This document shows positions 1 through 9,470 of a stretch of 64,000 nt of DNA, piece by piece. The notes beneath the pieces were generated by a model, which worked only from the letters and a program-made list of their open reading frames with translations, was not told the DNA's origin and did no database searches. How positions within the stretch are numbered: the first letter of the stretch is position 1; each line of letters begins with the position of its first letter. Source of the DNA: JBMNQS01 sp050944255 (GTDB lineage: Bacteria; Bacillota; Clostridia; Christensenellales; Maliibacteriaceae). Both the position numbers and the translations under genes were made by a program. The DNA lies in contig JBMNQS010000002.1 in assembly GCA_050944255.1 (NCBI GenBank), positions 1 to 64,000 on the forward strand, read 5' to 3'.

Positions 1-1842
1 CAGGCCGAAAACCTGCGCAAGATGTTCCTTTCCATGGCCAAGGATATCCGCGTGGTGCTGATCAAGCTGGCCGACCGGCTGCACAATATGCGCACCCTCC
101 AGTACAGGGAAAGCGAAAAACAGAAGAACACCGCCCGCGAGACGCTGGAAATCTACGCGCCGCTGGCGCACAGGCTGGGTATTTTCCGCTTCAAGTGGGA
201 GATGGAGGACTTGGCCTTTTATTATCTGGAGTCGGAGGCCTATCACGAACTGGCCGATCTGGTGGCGCTCAAGCGCGACGACAGGGAACAGGTGGTCCGC
301 GAGATCATAGGCATTCTCCAAAAACGCATCGACGAAATGGGCATTGAAGCCGAAATCGAGGGCCGGCCCAAGCATTTCTACAGCATCTACAAAAAAATGC
401 AGACCGGCAGGGCCTTCGAGCAGATTTACGACCTGACCGCCATCCGGGTCATCGTGGACAGCGTCCGCGACTGCTACGCGATATTGGGCGCGGTGCATAC
501 CCTCTGGCGGCCCATTCCGGGCCGGTTCAAGGACTACATCGCCATGCCCAAGGAAAATATGTACCAGAGCCTTCACACGACGCTGCTGGGCAAGAACTCC
601 ACCCCCTTTGAAGTGCAGATCAGGACCCGCGAGATGCACCGCGTGGCCGAATACGGCATCGCGGCCCACTGGAAGTACAAGGAGGGCCGGAGCTCCGACG
701 AAGATCACTTCGACGAGCGCCTGGCGTGGCTGCGCGAATTGATGGAGCTGCAGACCGATATGTCCGATCCGTCGGAGTTCATGAACACGCTGAAGGTGGA
801 CCTGTTCTCCGACCGGGTGTTCGTCTTTACGCCCAAGGGCGACGTCATCGAACTTCCCGTGGGCGCCACCCCGCTGGACTTCGCCTACAGCATCCACTCG
901 GACGTGGGCAACCGCTGCGTCGGCGCCAGGGTCAGCGGCAAGATGGTGCCGCTGGATACCAAACTGAAAAACGGCGACATCGTGGAGATCATCACGTCCG
1001 CCTCCTCCAGAGGGCCCAGCCGCGACTGGCTCAACATCGTACAGTCCTCCGCCGCCAAGAGCCGCATCCGTCAGTGGCTCAAGCGAGAGTTCAAGGAGGA
1101 GAACACGCAAAAGGGCAAGGATATGCTGGAGGACGCCGCCAAGCGTCAGGGCTATCATCTGAACCAATTGCTCAAAAACGAGTGGCTGGAGGGCGTTTTA
1201 AGGCGCTATACCATCAACTCGCTGGATGACCTGTATGCCGCCGTGGGCTTTGGCGGGCTTTCCACCAGCCAGGTGCTGGCACGGCTCATCGAGGGCTACC
1301 GCAAAGCCCATCAGAACGAGGAGCCGCCCATACCGGTCAAACCTAAGCCGGAGGTAAAGGAGCCGAAAAAACCGGAGCGTAAATCCACCAGCCAGCACGG
1401 CGTCATCGTCAAGGGCCAGGAAAATATGCTGGTGCGGCTTTCCCACTGCTGCAACCCGGTGCCCGGCGACGAGATCATCGGCTACATCACCCGGGGACGC
1501 GGCGTATCGGTGCACCGGTGCGACTGCACCAACCTGACGGCCATTGCCTCGGAACCCGAACGGCTCATCGAGGTGGAATGGGAGCAGGCCGAAAAGACGG
1601 CCTACGCCGCCGAACTTCAGATTGTGGCCGTGGACAGGGACGGCCTTTTGGCCGACCTGATCAACACATTGAGCAAAATGGACATGATGCTTCTGGGCGT
1701 CAACGCCCGGGTCAACAGCAAAAACTCCCAGGCCAACGTCAATCTGACTGTCAAAATCTCCGATACCCAGCAGCTGGAGCGCCTGATCAAGCAGATTCAG
1801 CGCCTTTCCGAAGTGGTGGAGGTCTTCAGGGTCGGCAGCTGA
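1..1842 (+). CDS. relA: (p)ppGpp synthetase/hydrolase, RelA/SpoT (Rel) family, 5' end cut off by window edge
   Basis: Makes and degrades the stringent-response alarmone (p)ppGpp. The reading frame is open from base 1, so the gene begins upstream of the window. The visible part starts at the end of the HD hydrolase domain (ADRLHNMRTL). The synthetase domain follows (IYDLTAIRVIVDS, MPKENMYQSLHTT, EVQIRTREMHRVAEYG). Next is a TGS domain (VFVFTPKGDVIELPVGATP), a zinc-finger-like linker with HCCNPVPGDEI, and a C-terminal ACT domain. This is the long bifunctional Rel of Firmicutes, not a small alarmone synthetase. The next gene starts 55 bp downstream, an order common in clostridia. The call is secure; only the start is missing. 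Confidence 0.97.
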   Translation, partial: QAENLRKMFLSMAKDIRVVLIKLADRLHNMRTLQYRESEKQKNTARETLEIYAPLAHRLGIFRFKWEMEDLAFYYLESEAYHELADLVALKRDDREQVVREIIGILQKRIDEMGIEAEIEGRPKHFYSIYKKMQTGRAFEQIYDLTAIRVIVDSVRDCYAILGAVHTLWRPIPGRFKDYIAMPKENMYQSLHTTLLGKNSTPFEVQIRTREMHRVAEYGIAAHWKYKEGRSSDEDHFDERLAWLRELMELQTDMSDPSEFMNTLKVDLFSDRVFVFTPKGDVIELPVGATPLDFAYSIHSDVGNRCVGARVSGKMVPLDTKLKNGDIVEIITSASSRGPSRDWLNIVQSSAAKSRIRQWLKREFKEENTQKGKDMLEDAAKRQGYHLNQLLKNEWLEGVLRRYTINSLDDLYAAVGFGGLSTSQVLARLIEGYRKAHQNEEPPIPVKPKPEVKEPKKPERKSTSQHGVIVKGQENMLVRLSHCCNPVPGDEIIGYITRGRGVSVHRCDCTNLTAIASEPERLIEVEWEQAEKTAYAAELQIVAVDRDGLLADLINTLSKMDMMLLGVNARVNSKNSQANVNLTVKISDTQQLERLIKQIQRLSEVVEVFRVGS

Positions 1843-1897
1843 CGGGGCCCGGAAATAGGAATTATAATTTCTTATACAGGCATAAGGAGAAATAATA

Positions 1898-2530
1898 GTG
1901 AAATATTCGGCGATGGTGGACCATCGGTACGGCGCCAACACGTACGTCCTATGGGACGAACAGACAAAAAAGGGCCTGGTGGTGGACCCGGCGGGGGATG
2001 CGGACGCTATCTTGCGGCGGATCGGCGAGCGGGGCGTGCAGGTGGAGATGATCGTGCTGACCCACGGGCATTTCGATCATATCTCCGCGGCGCAGGCGCT
2101 GCGTGAAGCGCTCAGAGTGCCCATCGCCGTCCACGAAGCGGACGCCTACATGCTTCCCGACCCACTGGAAAACCGTTCCGCCCTGTTCACCCGCGAACAC
2201 ATCCGCGTGGATAAGGCGGACAGGCTTCTAAAAGATGGCGACGTGCTGGCATTTGGCGACAGCGCGCTTTCGGTGCTGCATACGCCTGGGCATTCCCGCG
2301 GCGGCATTGCGCTTGTGGGCGACAGCCTGGCGGTGACCGGCGATACGCTGATGGCCGGCAGCATCGGGCGCTGTGATTTTGAAGAGGGCAACATCAAGGA
2401 CCTGCAGGACAGCCTTTCCCGGCTGACGCAGCTGGACGAATCGCTGACCATTCTTCCTGGGCACGGCCCGGCCAGCACCATCGCCAGGGAAAAGAAAACC
2501 AATCCTTTTTTGACCGGAGACCTGTTGTGA
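1898..2530 (+). CDS. Metallo-beta-lactamase-fold hydrolase, glyoxalase II-like
   Basis: A 210-residue stand-alone MBL-fold protein. The zinc-binding motif THGHFDH lies near residue 55, followed by HTPGHSRGG, GDTLMAGSIGR and a late GHGPAST histidine. These are the metal ligands of the YcbL/glyoxalase-II-like subgroup, which hydrolyses thioesters such as S-lactoylglutathione analogues. The true substrate cannot be read from sequence. The start is GTG, with AAGGAGA seven bases upstream. The stop overlaps the hemZ start by 4 bp (GTGA), so the two are translationally coupled. The family is certain; the function is generic. Confidence 0.9.
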   Translation: MKYSAMVDHRYGANTYVLWDEQTKKGLVVDPAGDADAILRRIGERGVQVEMIVLTHGHFDHISAAQALREALRVPIAVHEADAYMLPDPLENRSALFTREHIRVDKADRLLKDGDVLAFGDSALSVLHTPGHSRGGIALVGDSLAVTGDTLMAGSIGRCDFEEGNIKDLQDSLSRLTQLDESLTILPGHGPASTIAREKKTNPFLTGDLL

Positions 2531-4005
2531 TCTATCTAGCCACCAAACCCAAAGACTTTTTCCACGACGCCGACGAGATGCTTCGCATGGTGCTGGGCGA
2601 TATAAAGGTAATGGCGGCAAAGGGCGCCCAGGACGCGGGCGGCGCGCTTTTTTTTGACGTGTCCGTCCTGCGGCAGGGGGAAAGCGTTCTGGCCGTGGCG
2701 GAGCTGTATCAGGACGGCCGCAAGCTGGACAGCGAGCAGGCGGGCGGGCCCGTCCGCGCCCGGACGCGGATGGCCTATATGAAATACGCCCGCCGCCTGA
2801 TGAAAATCGCGCTGTTTCACCTGCTGCGCCGCCGGTACCCGCACATCGGCGTGCCCTGGGGCTCTTTAACCGGCATACGGCCCACGAAGCTGGTCTATGA
2901 GATGATGGGCGAGGGGATGGACCGGGCCGCCGTCCGGCGGACGCTGACGGACATCTACGACGTGCGGGAGGACAAGGCGCAGCTTCTGCTGGACATCGTG
3001 GACAACCAGGCGCCGGTGCGCTCAGGCGGATTTGATCCGGCCATCGACGTGTACATCGGCATTCCATTTTGCCGCACACGGTGCGTTTACTGCTCGTTTT
3101 TTTCCAGCGATATCGGCAAAGACCGCGCCTACGTAACGGCGTATCTGGACGCGCTGGAGAAGGAGACGGCTTCCATGGCCCATCAGATGCGGGCCGCGGG
3201 CAGGAGCGTCCGCAGCCTGTACATCGGGGGCGGCACGCCCACGGCGCTGGATGAGGCGGGATTGGAGCGGGTGCTTGTGATGGCGCAGGACTTTCTTCCC
3301 GATTCCGGCGAGTTTACGCTGGAGGCGGGGCGGCCCGACACCATAACGCGGGAGAAGCTCAGGCTGGCCGGGCGCTACGGCGTTACCCGGCTGACCGTCA
3401 ACCCCCAGACCATGCACGAAAAGACGCTTCAAGTCATCGGCCGGAAGCATACGGCCCGGGAAGTGGTGGAGGCCTTTCATATGGCGCGGGAGGAGGGGTT
3501 CGGCTGGATCAATATGGACCTTATCGCTGGCCTCCCCGGCGAGGATTTCGATATGTTTGCCCACTCGCTGGAGCAGGTGACGGCGCTGGAGCCGGAAAAC
3601 ATCACCGTGCATACGCTGGCGGTGAAGCGCTCGTCGAAGCTGCACGAAAACCCGGAAAAGTACGCCCGCGCAGAGGCCGCCGAGGCGGAGCGCATGGTGA
3701 GCCACGCGCAGCGCATCCTGCCCGCATACGGCTGGAAGCCGTACTACCTCTACCGGCAGAAGTACATGTCCGGCAACCTGGAAAACGTGGGCTATGCCAA
3801 AGGCGGCGCGGTCAGCCGCTACAACATCGACGTGATGGAGGAGACCCACTGCAACCTGGCCATGGGCGCCGGCGGCATCACCAAGTGGTACTACCCGGAA
3901 AAGAACCGGCTGGAGCGGACGCCCAACGTGAAGGACGTGCGCCACTATATCGCAAGGATCGATGAGATGATCCGGCGCAAAAAGGGGCTCATCGTTCCGC
4001 TGTAA
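2527..4005 (+). CDS. hemZ: Coproporphyrinogen dehydrogenase HemZ-type radical SAM protein
   Basis: A 492-residue radical SAM enzyme of the oxygen-independent coproporphyrinogen III oxidase group. The cluster motif CRTRCVYC (CxxxCxxC) lies near residue 185, after a long N-terminal extension typical of HemZ rather than HemN/HemW. Also visible are YIGGGTPTAL (SAM contact) and a C-terminal region ending in RRKKGLIVPL. It starts with GTG inside the stop of the preceding hydrolase gene. HemZ of Bacillus is assigned to anaerobic haem synthesis, but no other haem gene is in this window, so the activity is inferred by family. A terminator hairpin follows the gene. Confidence 0.9.
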   Translation: MIYLATKPKDFFHDADEMLRMVLGDIKVMAAKGAQDAGGALFFDVSVLRQGESVLAVAELYQDGRKLDSEQAGGPVRARTRMAYMKYARRLMKIALFHLLRRRYPHIGVPWGSLTGIRPTKLVYEMMGEGMDRAAVRRTLTDIYDVREDKAQLLLDIVDNQAPVRSGGFDPAIDVYIGIPFCRTRCVYCSFFSSDIGKDRAYVTAYLDALEKETASMAHQMRAAGRSVRSLYIGGGTPTALDEAGLERVLVMAQDFLPDSGEFTLEAGRPDTITREKLRLAGRYGVTRLTVNPQTMHEKTLQVIGRKHTAREVVEAFHMAREEGFGWINMDLIAGLPGEDFDMFAHSLEQVTALEPENITVHTLAVKRSSKLHENPEKYARAEAAEAERMVSHAQRILPAYGWKPYYLYRQKYMSGNLENVGYAKGGAVSRYNIDVMEETHCNLAMGAGGITKWYYPEKNRLERTPNVKDVRHYIARIDEMIRRKKGLIVPL

Positions 4006-4036
4006 GCGCGTTTTTTGTAAAAGTAAGTCGATTTCC

Positions 4037-4070
4037 GGCCGGGAAAACTTGTCCCGGTCTTTTCTTTTTT
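4037..4070 (+). terminator. Intrinsic terminator after hemZ
   Basis: An 8-bp stem GGCCGGGA/TCCCGGTC (one G-T wobble) with loop AAACTTG, followed by a T-rich tract. It separates the relA-hemZ group from iorAB. A TATAAT at 4083-4088 directly downstream is the likely -10 element for iorA; no good -35 hexamer is visible. Confidence 0.8.
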
Positions 4071-4137
4071 GCCCGTACGGTTTATAATGGATCGGTACTG
4101 CGGGCCTTGCCCGGAGCAATGTTTCAAAGGAGTTATC

Positions 4138-5871
4138 ATGAGCGAAAAAGCACTGGTGTTGGGCAATCAGGCCCTTGCAAGGGGCGCGTGGGAAGCGGGG
4201 GTCACGGTGGCCGTCGCCTATCCCGGAACGCCTTCAACTGAAATCACCGAGAGTATCGCCGCCTACGGCGAGATTCACGCCCAGTGGGCGCCCAACGAAA
4301 AGGTGGCGCTGGAATACGCCATGGGCGCGGCCATCGCCGGGGCGCGCACGCTGGTATGCTTCAAGCACGTGGGTCTCAACGTGGCGGCCGACCCGCTGTT
4401 TACCGCCGCCTACACGGGCATCAACGCGGGCCTTGTCATCGTGGTGGCCGACGATCCGGGCATGCACTCGTCCCAGAACGAGCAGGACAGCCGCTACTAC
4501 GCCAGAAGCGCCCACGTGCCCATGCTGGAGCCCGCCGACAGCCAGGAAGCCATCGACTTTATGAACGCCGCCTATGAAATCAGCGAGCGGTACAATACGC
4601 CTGTATTTATACGCACCACCACCCGCATTTCCCATTCGCGCAGCGTGGCGAAGTTGTCCGGGCGCAGGCAGGCGCCGCCGGTTCCCTATAAAAAGGACGC
4701 GGCCCGCTTTGTGATGCTGCCGGGCAACGCCAGAAGGCGCCACATCGAGGTGGAAAAGCGGGATAATCTTCTGGCCAGGGACGCCAACGAAATGGCCGTT
4801 AACCGGGTCGAGCCGGGGGATGCTTCCCTTGGCATCATCGCTTCGGGCGCCGCCTACCAGTACGCCCGGGAAGCCGCCTGCAAAGCCTCGATGCTGAAGC
4901 TGGGGATGGTGCATCCTCTGCCGATGGACCTGATCCGCCGTTTTGCCGAAAGCGTGGACCGCCTGGTGGTGGTAGAGGAGCTGGAGCCGGTCATCGAGGA
5001 GCAGATCAAGGCCGCGGGCATCGACTGTGAGGGCAAGGCGCTGTTCTCCCGGCAGGGGGAGCTGTCCACCGCCGTGATTGCGGGGGCGCTGGGCCTTCCC
5101 GCGCCGGAGAGTCCCGCCATGGACGCTCTGGTGGTCCGCCCGCCTGTGATGTGCCCCGGATGCCCCCACAGGCCCGCCTACCACGTGATCAACAAGCTGA
5201 AGCTCACCGTCATGGGGGATATCGGCTGCTATACGCTGGGGGCGCTGCCTCCTGTTTCGGCCATGGACGCCTGCCTGTGCATGGGCGCCAGCATTCCCAT
5301 GGCCCACGGCATGCAAAGGGCCCTGGGCGGCGAGGCGGCCAAAAAAGTGGTGGCCGTCATCGGAGACTCCACCTTCTTTCACAGCGGCATCACCGGCCTT
5401 GTGGACATGGTCTACAACGGCGGCGCCGGCACGGTGCTGATACTGGATAATTCAACTACCGGCATGACCGGCCACCAGGACCATCCGGGCACCGGAAAAA
5501 CCCTGAAAAAAGAGATTGCCCAGGCGGTGGACCTGGAGGCGCTGGTAAAGGCTTGCGGCGTGAGGTACGTGCGCAGCGTGGACCCCTTCGACATGAAGGC
5601 GCTGGAAACCGCCCTGAAAGAGGAAACCGAACGGGACGATGTCTCCGTGATCATTGTGCGCCGCTCTTGCGCGCTTTTGCCGGGGCAGAGGCATGGGATT
5701 TTCCATGTGGACGCGGATGCCTGCCGCCGGTGCAAAAGGTGCCTGACGCTGGGCTGCCCGGCCATTGAGAAAACGGCGGAGCATCCCTTTGTCAATCCTG
5801 CGCTGTGCTCGGGATGCGGCCTGTGCGCTGGAGTATGTCCCTTCGGCGCCATCGAGAGAAAAGGAGCGTGA
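4138..5871 (+). CDS. iorA: Indolepyruvate ferredoxin oxidoreductase, alpha subunit
   Basis: The large subunit of the enzyme that oxidatively decarboxylates aryl pyruvates (indolepyruvate, phenylpyruvate) to arylacetyl-CoA with ferredoxin as acceptor. About 577 residues. The N-terminal pyrimidine/TPP-binding half contains YPGTPSTEITE and WAPNEKVALE. The TPP pyrophosphate-binding half contains MCPGCPHRP, GDIGCYTLG and GDSTFFHSGITG. The C terminus carries two [4Fe-4S] motifs (CRRCKRCLTLGCP and CSGCGLCAGVCP). ATG at 4138 is chosen over upstream in-frame starts because AAAGGAG precedes it. The beta subunit gene follows 5 bp after the stop. Confidence 0.95.
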   Translation: MSEKALVLGNQALARGAWEAGVTVAVAYPGTPSTEITESIAAYGEIHAQWAPNEKVALEYAMGAAIAGARTLVCFKHVGLNVAADPLFTAAYTGINAGLVIVVADDPGMHSSQNEQDSRYYARSAHVPMLEPADSQEAIDFMNAAYEISERYNTPVFIRTTTRISHSRSVAKLSGRRQAPPVPYKKDAARFVMLPGNARRRHIEVEKRDNLLARDANEMAVNRVEPGDASLGIIASGAAYQYAREAACKASMLKLGMVHPLPMDLIRRFAESVDRLVVVEELEPVIEEQIKAAGIDCEGKALFSRQGELSTAVIAGALGLPAPESPAMDALVVRPPVMCPGCPHRPAYHVINKLKLTVMGDIGCYTLGALPPVSAMDACLCMGASIPMAHGMQRALGGEAAKKVVAVIGDSTFFHSGITGLVDMVYNGGAGTVLILDNSTTGMTGHQDHPGTGKTLKKEIAQAVDLEALVKACGVRYVRSVDPFDMKALETALKEETERDDVSVIIVRRSCALLPGQRHGIFHVDADACRRCKRCLTLGCPAIEKTAEHPFVNPALCSGCGLCAGVCPFGAIERKGA

Positions 5872-5876
5872 GGCCC

Positions 5877-6464
5877 ATGGATAAGACGGACAGCATCAAC
5901 ATCATGATCGTGGGCGTAGGCGGCCAGGGCACGCTCCTTGCCAGCCGCATCATGGGCGCGCTGGCCCTTTCCGAAGGGCTGGATATCAAGGTATCCGAGG
6001 TGCACGGCATGGCCCAGAGGGGCGGCAGCGTGGAAACGCACGTGCGTATGGGCCAGCGCGTCTACTCGCCCCTGGTGCAGATCGGCACCGCCGACGTGGT
6101 GCTGGCCTTCGAGCCGCTGGAGGGCGCCCGCTGGAGCCATTATTTAAAACCTGGCGGCGTGCTTCTGACCAACAGCGCCCGGGTGCTGCCCATGCCGGTG
6201 ATCTCCGGCGCGGCAGAATACCCGGAGGATTTGGATGAGCGTTTGGCGAAAAAAAATATAAAAGTGACGGCCTTTAACGCCACGGTTTTGGCGGAAGAGG
6301 CCGGCGATATGCGCAGCGTGAACCTTGTGCTATTGGGCGCGCTTTCAAAGTATTTTCGATTTACCAAGTCGGCATGGCTTGCCGCCATCGCCGATTGCGT
6401 ACCGGAAAAGACACTGAAAGTCAATACCGCGGCGTTCGAATCCGGACGCGCCGCCGCCCAATAA
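5877..6464 (+). CDS. iorB: Indolepyruvate ferredoxin oxidoreductase, beta subunit
   Basis: The small gamma-type subunit (about 195 residues) partnering the preceding alpha subunit. It shows the Rossmann-like GVGGQGTLLASRIMG near the N terminus and the conserved EVHGMAQRGGSVETHVRMG segment. ATG 5877 sits behind AAAGGAG, which overlaps the end of iorA. Upstream in-frame starts lie inside iorA and lack a site. Same operon as the CoA ligase that follows. Confidence 0.94.
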   Translation: MDKTDSINIMIVGVGGQGTLLASRIMGALALSEGLDIKVSEVHGMAQRGGSVETHVRMGQRVYSPLVQIGTADVVLAFEPLEGARWSHYLKPGGVLLTNSARVLPMPVISGAAEYPEDLDERLAKKNIKVTAFNATVLAEEAGDMRSVNLVLLGALSKYFRFTKSAWLAAIADCVPEKTLKVNTAAFESGRAAAQ

Positions 6465-6486
6465 GCATTGAAGGAGAGCGTTTTAA

Positions 6487-7797
6487 ATGAGCGGTCAATC
6501 GATATGGAACCGTACCTATGAATGTATGGACAGGGAGCAGCTTCGCCTTTTGCAGCAGGAGCGCTTCCTGCAGAGCATCGCCCGGGTCTATCACAATGTG
6601 CCCTTCTACCGCGAGAAGATGCAGAAGGCCGGATTGTCCCTGTCGGACATCAAGAGCCTGGAGGACATCAAAAAGCTGCCCTTCAGCTACAAGACCGATC
6701 TTCGGGACACCTATCCCTACGGCATGTTCGCCGCGCCGCGCAGCGAGATCGTCCGCGTGCACGCCTCCAGCGGCACCACCGGACAGCCCATTGTGGTGGG
6801 CTATACGAGAAGGGACATCGAAACCTGGTCGGAGCTGATGGCAAGGACCCTCACCGCAGGCGGGGCGGACGCCTCTTCGGTGATCCAGATCGCCTACGGC
6901 TACGGCCTTTTCACAGGCGGCCTGGGCGTCCACTACGGCGCGGAATACATCGGCGCCACCGTAGTGCCCGTATCCGGCGGCAACACGCCGCGTCAGGTGA
7001 TGCTGATGCGCGATCTGGGCGCCACCATGCTGGCCTGCACCCCCTCCTACGCGCTGAACATCTGCGAAAAGATCGAAGAGATGGGCGTTTTGCCCGACCT
7101 GAAGCTGAAATTCGGCGTCTTCGGGGCGGAGGCATGGACACAGGGCATGCGCCGCGAACTGGAGCAGCGGCTGGGTATCCGGGCCACCGACATCTACGGC
7201 CTCACAGAGGTCATCGGGCCCGGCGTATCCAGCGAGTGTGAGGTCCAGGACGGCCTGCACATCTTTGAGGACCATTTCTACGCCGAAATCATCGATCCCG
7301 AGACCGGGGAGGTATTGCCCGACGGAGCGCAGGGAGAACTGGTCTTCACGTCGCTGACAAAAGAGGGCTTCCCCATCATCCGCTACAGGACCCGCGATTT
7401 AACCAGCCTGATGGATGCGCCGTGCCCCTGTGGCAGGACCCACCGCCGCATGCGCAAGATTCTCGGCAGAAGCGACGATATGCTCATTATCCGCGGCGTC
7501 AATGTCTTCCCGACCCAGGTGGAGAGCGTCCTGACCGGCCTGGGCAGCGTAGCGCCCCACTACATGATGATCGTCGAGCGCGTCAACCATATGGATACCC
7601 TGGAAGTGCAGGTGGAGCTTCTGCCCGACATGTTCTCCGACGAGGTGCGCGTCATGGAGGCGCAGGGCCGCCGTATCCGCGACGCACTGGAATCCACCCT
7701 TGGCATTTCCGTAAGTGTCCGCCTGGTAGCGCCCGGCTCCCTGGCCAGAAGCGAGGGCAAGGCCAAGCACGTCATCGACAACCGCAAATTGGATTAA
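6487..7797 (+). CDS. paaK: Phenylacetate/arylacetate-CoA ligase
   Basis: A 436-residue AMP-forming adenylate enzyme of the PaaK family, activating arylacetic acids to CoA thioesters. The P-loop-like ASSGTTGQPIVVGYT lies near residue 95. YGLTEVIGPGVS is the A5-type adenine-binding region, and the C-terminal AMP-binding domain contains GRSDDMLIIRGVNVFPTQ. It starts 22 bp after iorB with AAGGAGAG upstream. Neighbouring IorAB makes arylacetyl-CoA, so the ligase may run toward ATP recovery or re-activate free arylacetate; the direction in vivo is inference. Confidence 0.93.
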   Translation: MSGQSIWNRTYECMDREQLRLLQQERFLQSIARVYHNVPFYREKMQKAGLSLSDIKSLEDIKKLPFSYKTDLRDTYPYGMFAAPRSEIVRVHASSGTTGQPIVVGYTRRDIETWSELMARTLTAGGADASSVIQIAYGYGLFTGGLGVHYGAEYIGATVVPVSGGNTPRQVMLMRDLGATMLACTPSYALNICEKIEEMGVLPDLKLKFGVFGAEAWTQGMRRELEQRLGIRATDIYGLTEVIGPGVSSECEVQDGLHIFEDHFYAEIIDPETGEVLPDGAQGELVFTSLTKEGFPIIRYRTRDLTSLMDAPCPCGRTHRRMRKILGRSDDMLIIRGVNVFPTQVESVLTGLGSVAPHYMMIVERVNHMDTLEVQVELLPDMFSDEVRVMEAQGRRIRDALESTLGISVSVRLVAPGSLARSEGKAKHVIDNRKLD

Positions 7798-7813
7798 GGG
7801 AGGATTTTATACT

Positions 7814-8248
7814 ATGCACGTGAGGCAGTGTTCCATTTTCGTTGAAAACACAAAGGGCAGCCTTGCCAAACTGACGAAGGTCTTAAAGGACAACCACATC
7901 AATATGGCCGCCGCCACCATCGCCGATACCGAGCACTTCGGCATCCTGCGCGTGGTGTTCGCCGAGCCGGAGCGCGCGGTGGAGGTATTGAAGGAAAATG
8001 GTTTCACCACCAAGATCTCGCAGGTCATCGGCTGCGCCGTGCCGGATAGGCCCGGCGGGCTGGCCGACATCCTTCTGGTGCTGGAAGAGGCCGATATCAA
8101 CGTGGAGTACATCTACTTCTCCGGCATGACCGAAGGCGGGGAGGCCATATTGATCATCCGCGTGCGCGAGCTTGAAAAGGCGCAGGACGCCCTTAAAGCC
8201 GCCGGGGTCAAGCTCCTGTCCCACGAGCAGGTGGCGGAGGGTCGATAA
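7814..8248 (+). CDS. Tandem ACT-domain protein
   Basis: A 144-residue protein made of two ACT domains. The first begins HVRQCSIFVENTKGSLAKL and the second near residue 70 with AVPDRPGGLADILLVLEEA. There is no catalytic domain. Such proteins are found beside paaK/ior genes in anaerobes and are presumed to sense an amino acid, likely aromatic. A ligand-dependent regulatory role here is inference from position. It starts 16 bp after paaK with GGGAGG upstream and closes the putative operon. Confidence 0.88.
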   Translation: MHVRQCSIFVENTKGSLAKLTKVLKDNHINMAAATIADTEHFGILRVVFAEPERAVEVLKENGFTTKISQVIGCAVPDRPGGLADILLVLEEADINVEYIYFSGMTEGGEAILIIRVRELEKAQDALKAAGVKLLSHEQVAEGR

Positions 8249-8270
8249 AAAGTCATACATCCGCCCTTAT

Positions 8271-8295
8271 TTCAGGGAGCCTCTGGCTCCTTGAA
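8271..8295 (+). terminator. Stem-loop between the ior operon and alr
   Basis: An 11-bp stem TTCAGGGAGCC/GGCTCCTTGAA with loop TCT and one G-T wobble. No clean T-run follows, so it may be a weak terminator or a transcript-end stabiliser. Confidence 0.5.
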
Positions 8296-8348
8296 GTGCT
8301 TTGCAGTATTATAGCTTAGGAAATCTTACCGTTTGAGAGGAACCGTCC

Positions 8349-9470
8349 ATGCGACCGACAAAAGTTACCGTTCATTTGGAGATTATTGTTCATAATATAC
8401 GTCAGATGAAGAGCCGTCTTCCAAAAGGCACGAAGCTAATGGCCGTCATCAAGGCCGACGGCTACGGCCATGGCATGCTGCAGGTGGCCAGGGCCGCCAT
8501 CGCTGCCGACGCGGATTACCTGGGCCTTGCCACGGTGGACGAGGCCGCCGAGCTTCGAAGAGAGGGCATTTACGCCCCGGTGCTGCTCCTGGGGGCGTCG
8601 GTGCCCGAGGACGCCTACCAGATGGTGGCCTGCGACGTCATCGAGACCGTTTGGCGGCCCGATCATCTGGGCCCGCTGGCGCAGGCCGCCCGGAAGCTGG
8701 GCAAACCGGCCCGCGTGCATATCAAGGTGGACAGCGGCATGGGCCGCATCGGCCTTCGGACAAAGCGGGAACTGTTGGAGATGCTGGAATATATTGGTAG
8801 GGAAGAGCTGATTCATCCGGACGGCATCTACACGCATTTCGCCACGGCGGACGAAGCGGACCCTGCGTACCGCGATATGCAGGCGCGGCGCTTCTCGGAG
8901 CTTTTGAGCGTGGCCAAGGGCCACTATCCGGACATTATGGCGCATGCCGGAAACAGCGCCATCGCCCTTCACGCCCCCCAGTACCACTACGATATGGTGC
9001 GCGTCGGTTATCAGATATACGGCTACGACCCCGGTCCCGGCAATTCCGGCGCCTCCTTTCTGAAACCGGCCCTTGAATGGACCACGAAGATCGCCGATAT
9101 CAAGTGCCTGCCCAAGGGCGAGGGCGTCAGCTACGGCGTGCGCTACTTCACCGCCTGCGACACCAAGGTGGCGACGCTTCCAGTGGGCTACGCCGACGGG
9201 TACCGCCGCGCCTTGACCAATAACGGCTACGTATTGGTCAGGGGCGAGAGATGCCCCATCATCGGCACCGTCTGCATGGATCAGTGCATGATCGACGTGT
9301 CGCATCTTCACGATGTTCAAATCGGGGACGATGTGGTATTATTAGGCGGTCAGGGCGAAGACTTCATCAGCGCCGACGAAATGGGCCGATGGCTGTCCAC
9401 CATCGGCTACGAAATCCTCTGCGGTATCGGCAGACGTGTTCCAAGGAGTTATACGGGTTTAAATGACTGA
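8349..9470 (+). CDS. alr: Alanine racemase
   Basis: A PLP-dependent racemase supplying D-alanine for peptidoglycan. 373 residues, the usual length. The PLP-binding lysine is in AVIKADGYGHG near residue 35. The second catalytic base Tyr lies in GEGVSYGVRYF near residue 260, and the substrate-pocket region is GTVCMDQCMIDVS. ATG 8349 follows GAGAGGAACC. The stop overlaps the start of the next gene by 8 bp. Confidence 0.96.
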   Translation: MRPTKVTVHLEIIVHNIRQMKSRLPKGTKLMAVIKADGYGHGMLQVARAAIAADADYLGLATVDEAAELRREGIYAPVLLLGASVPEDAYQMVACDVIETVWRPDHLGPLAQAARKLGKPARVHIKVDSGMGRIGLRTKRELLEMLEYIGREELIHPDGIYTHFATADEADPAYRDMQARRFSELLSVAKGHYPDIMAHAGNSAIALHAPQYHYDMVRVGYQIYGYDPGPGNSGASFLKPALEWTTKIADIKCLPKGEGVSYGVRYFTACDTKVATLPVGYADGYRRALTNNGYVLVRGERCPIIGTVCMDQCMIDVSHLHDVQIGDDVVLLGGQGEDFISADEMGRWLSTIGYEILCGIGRRVPRSYTGLND

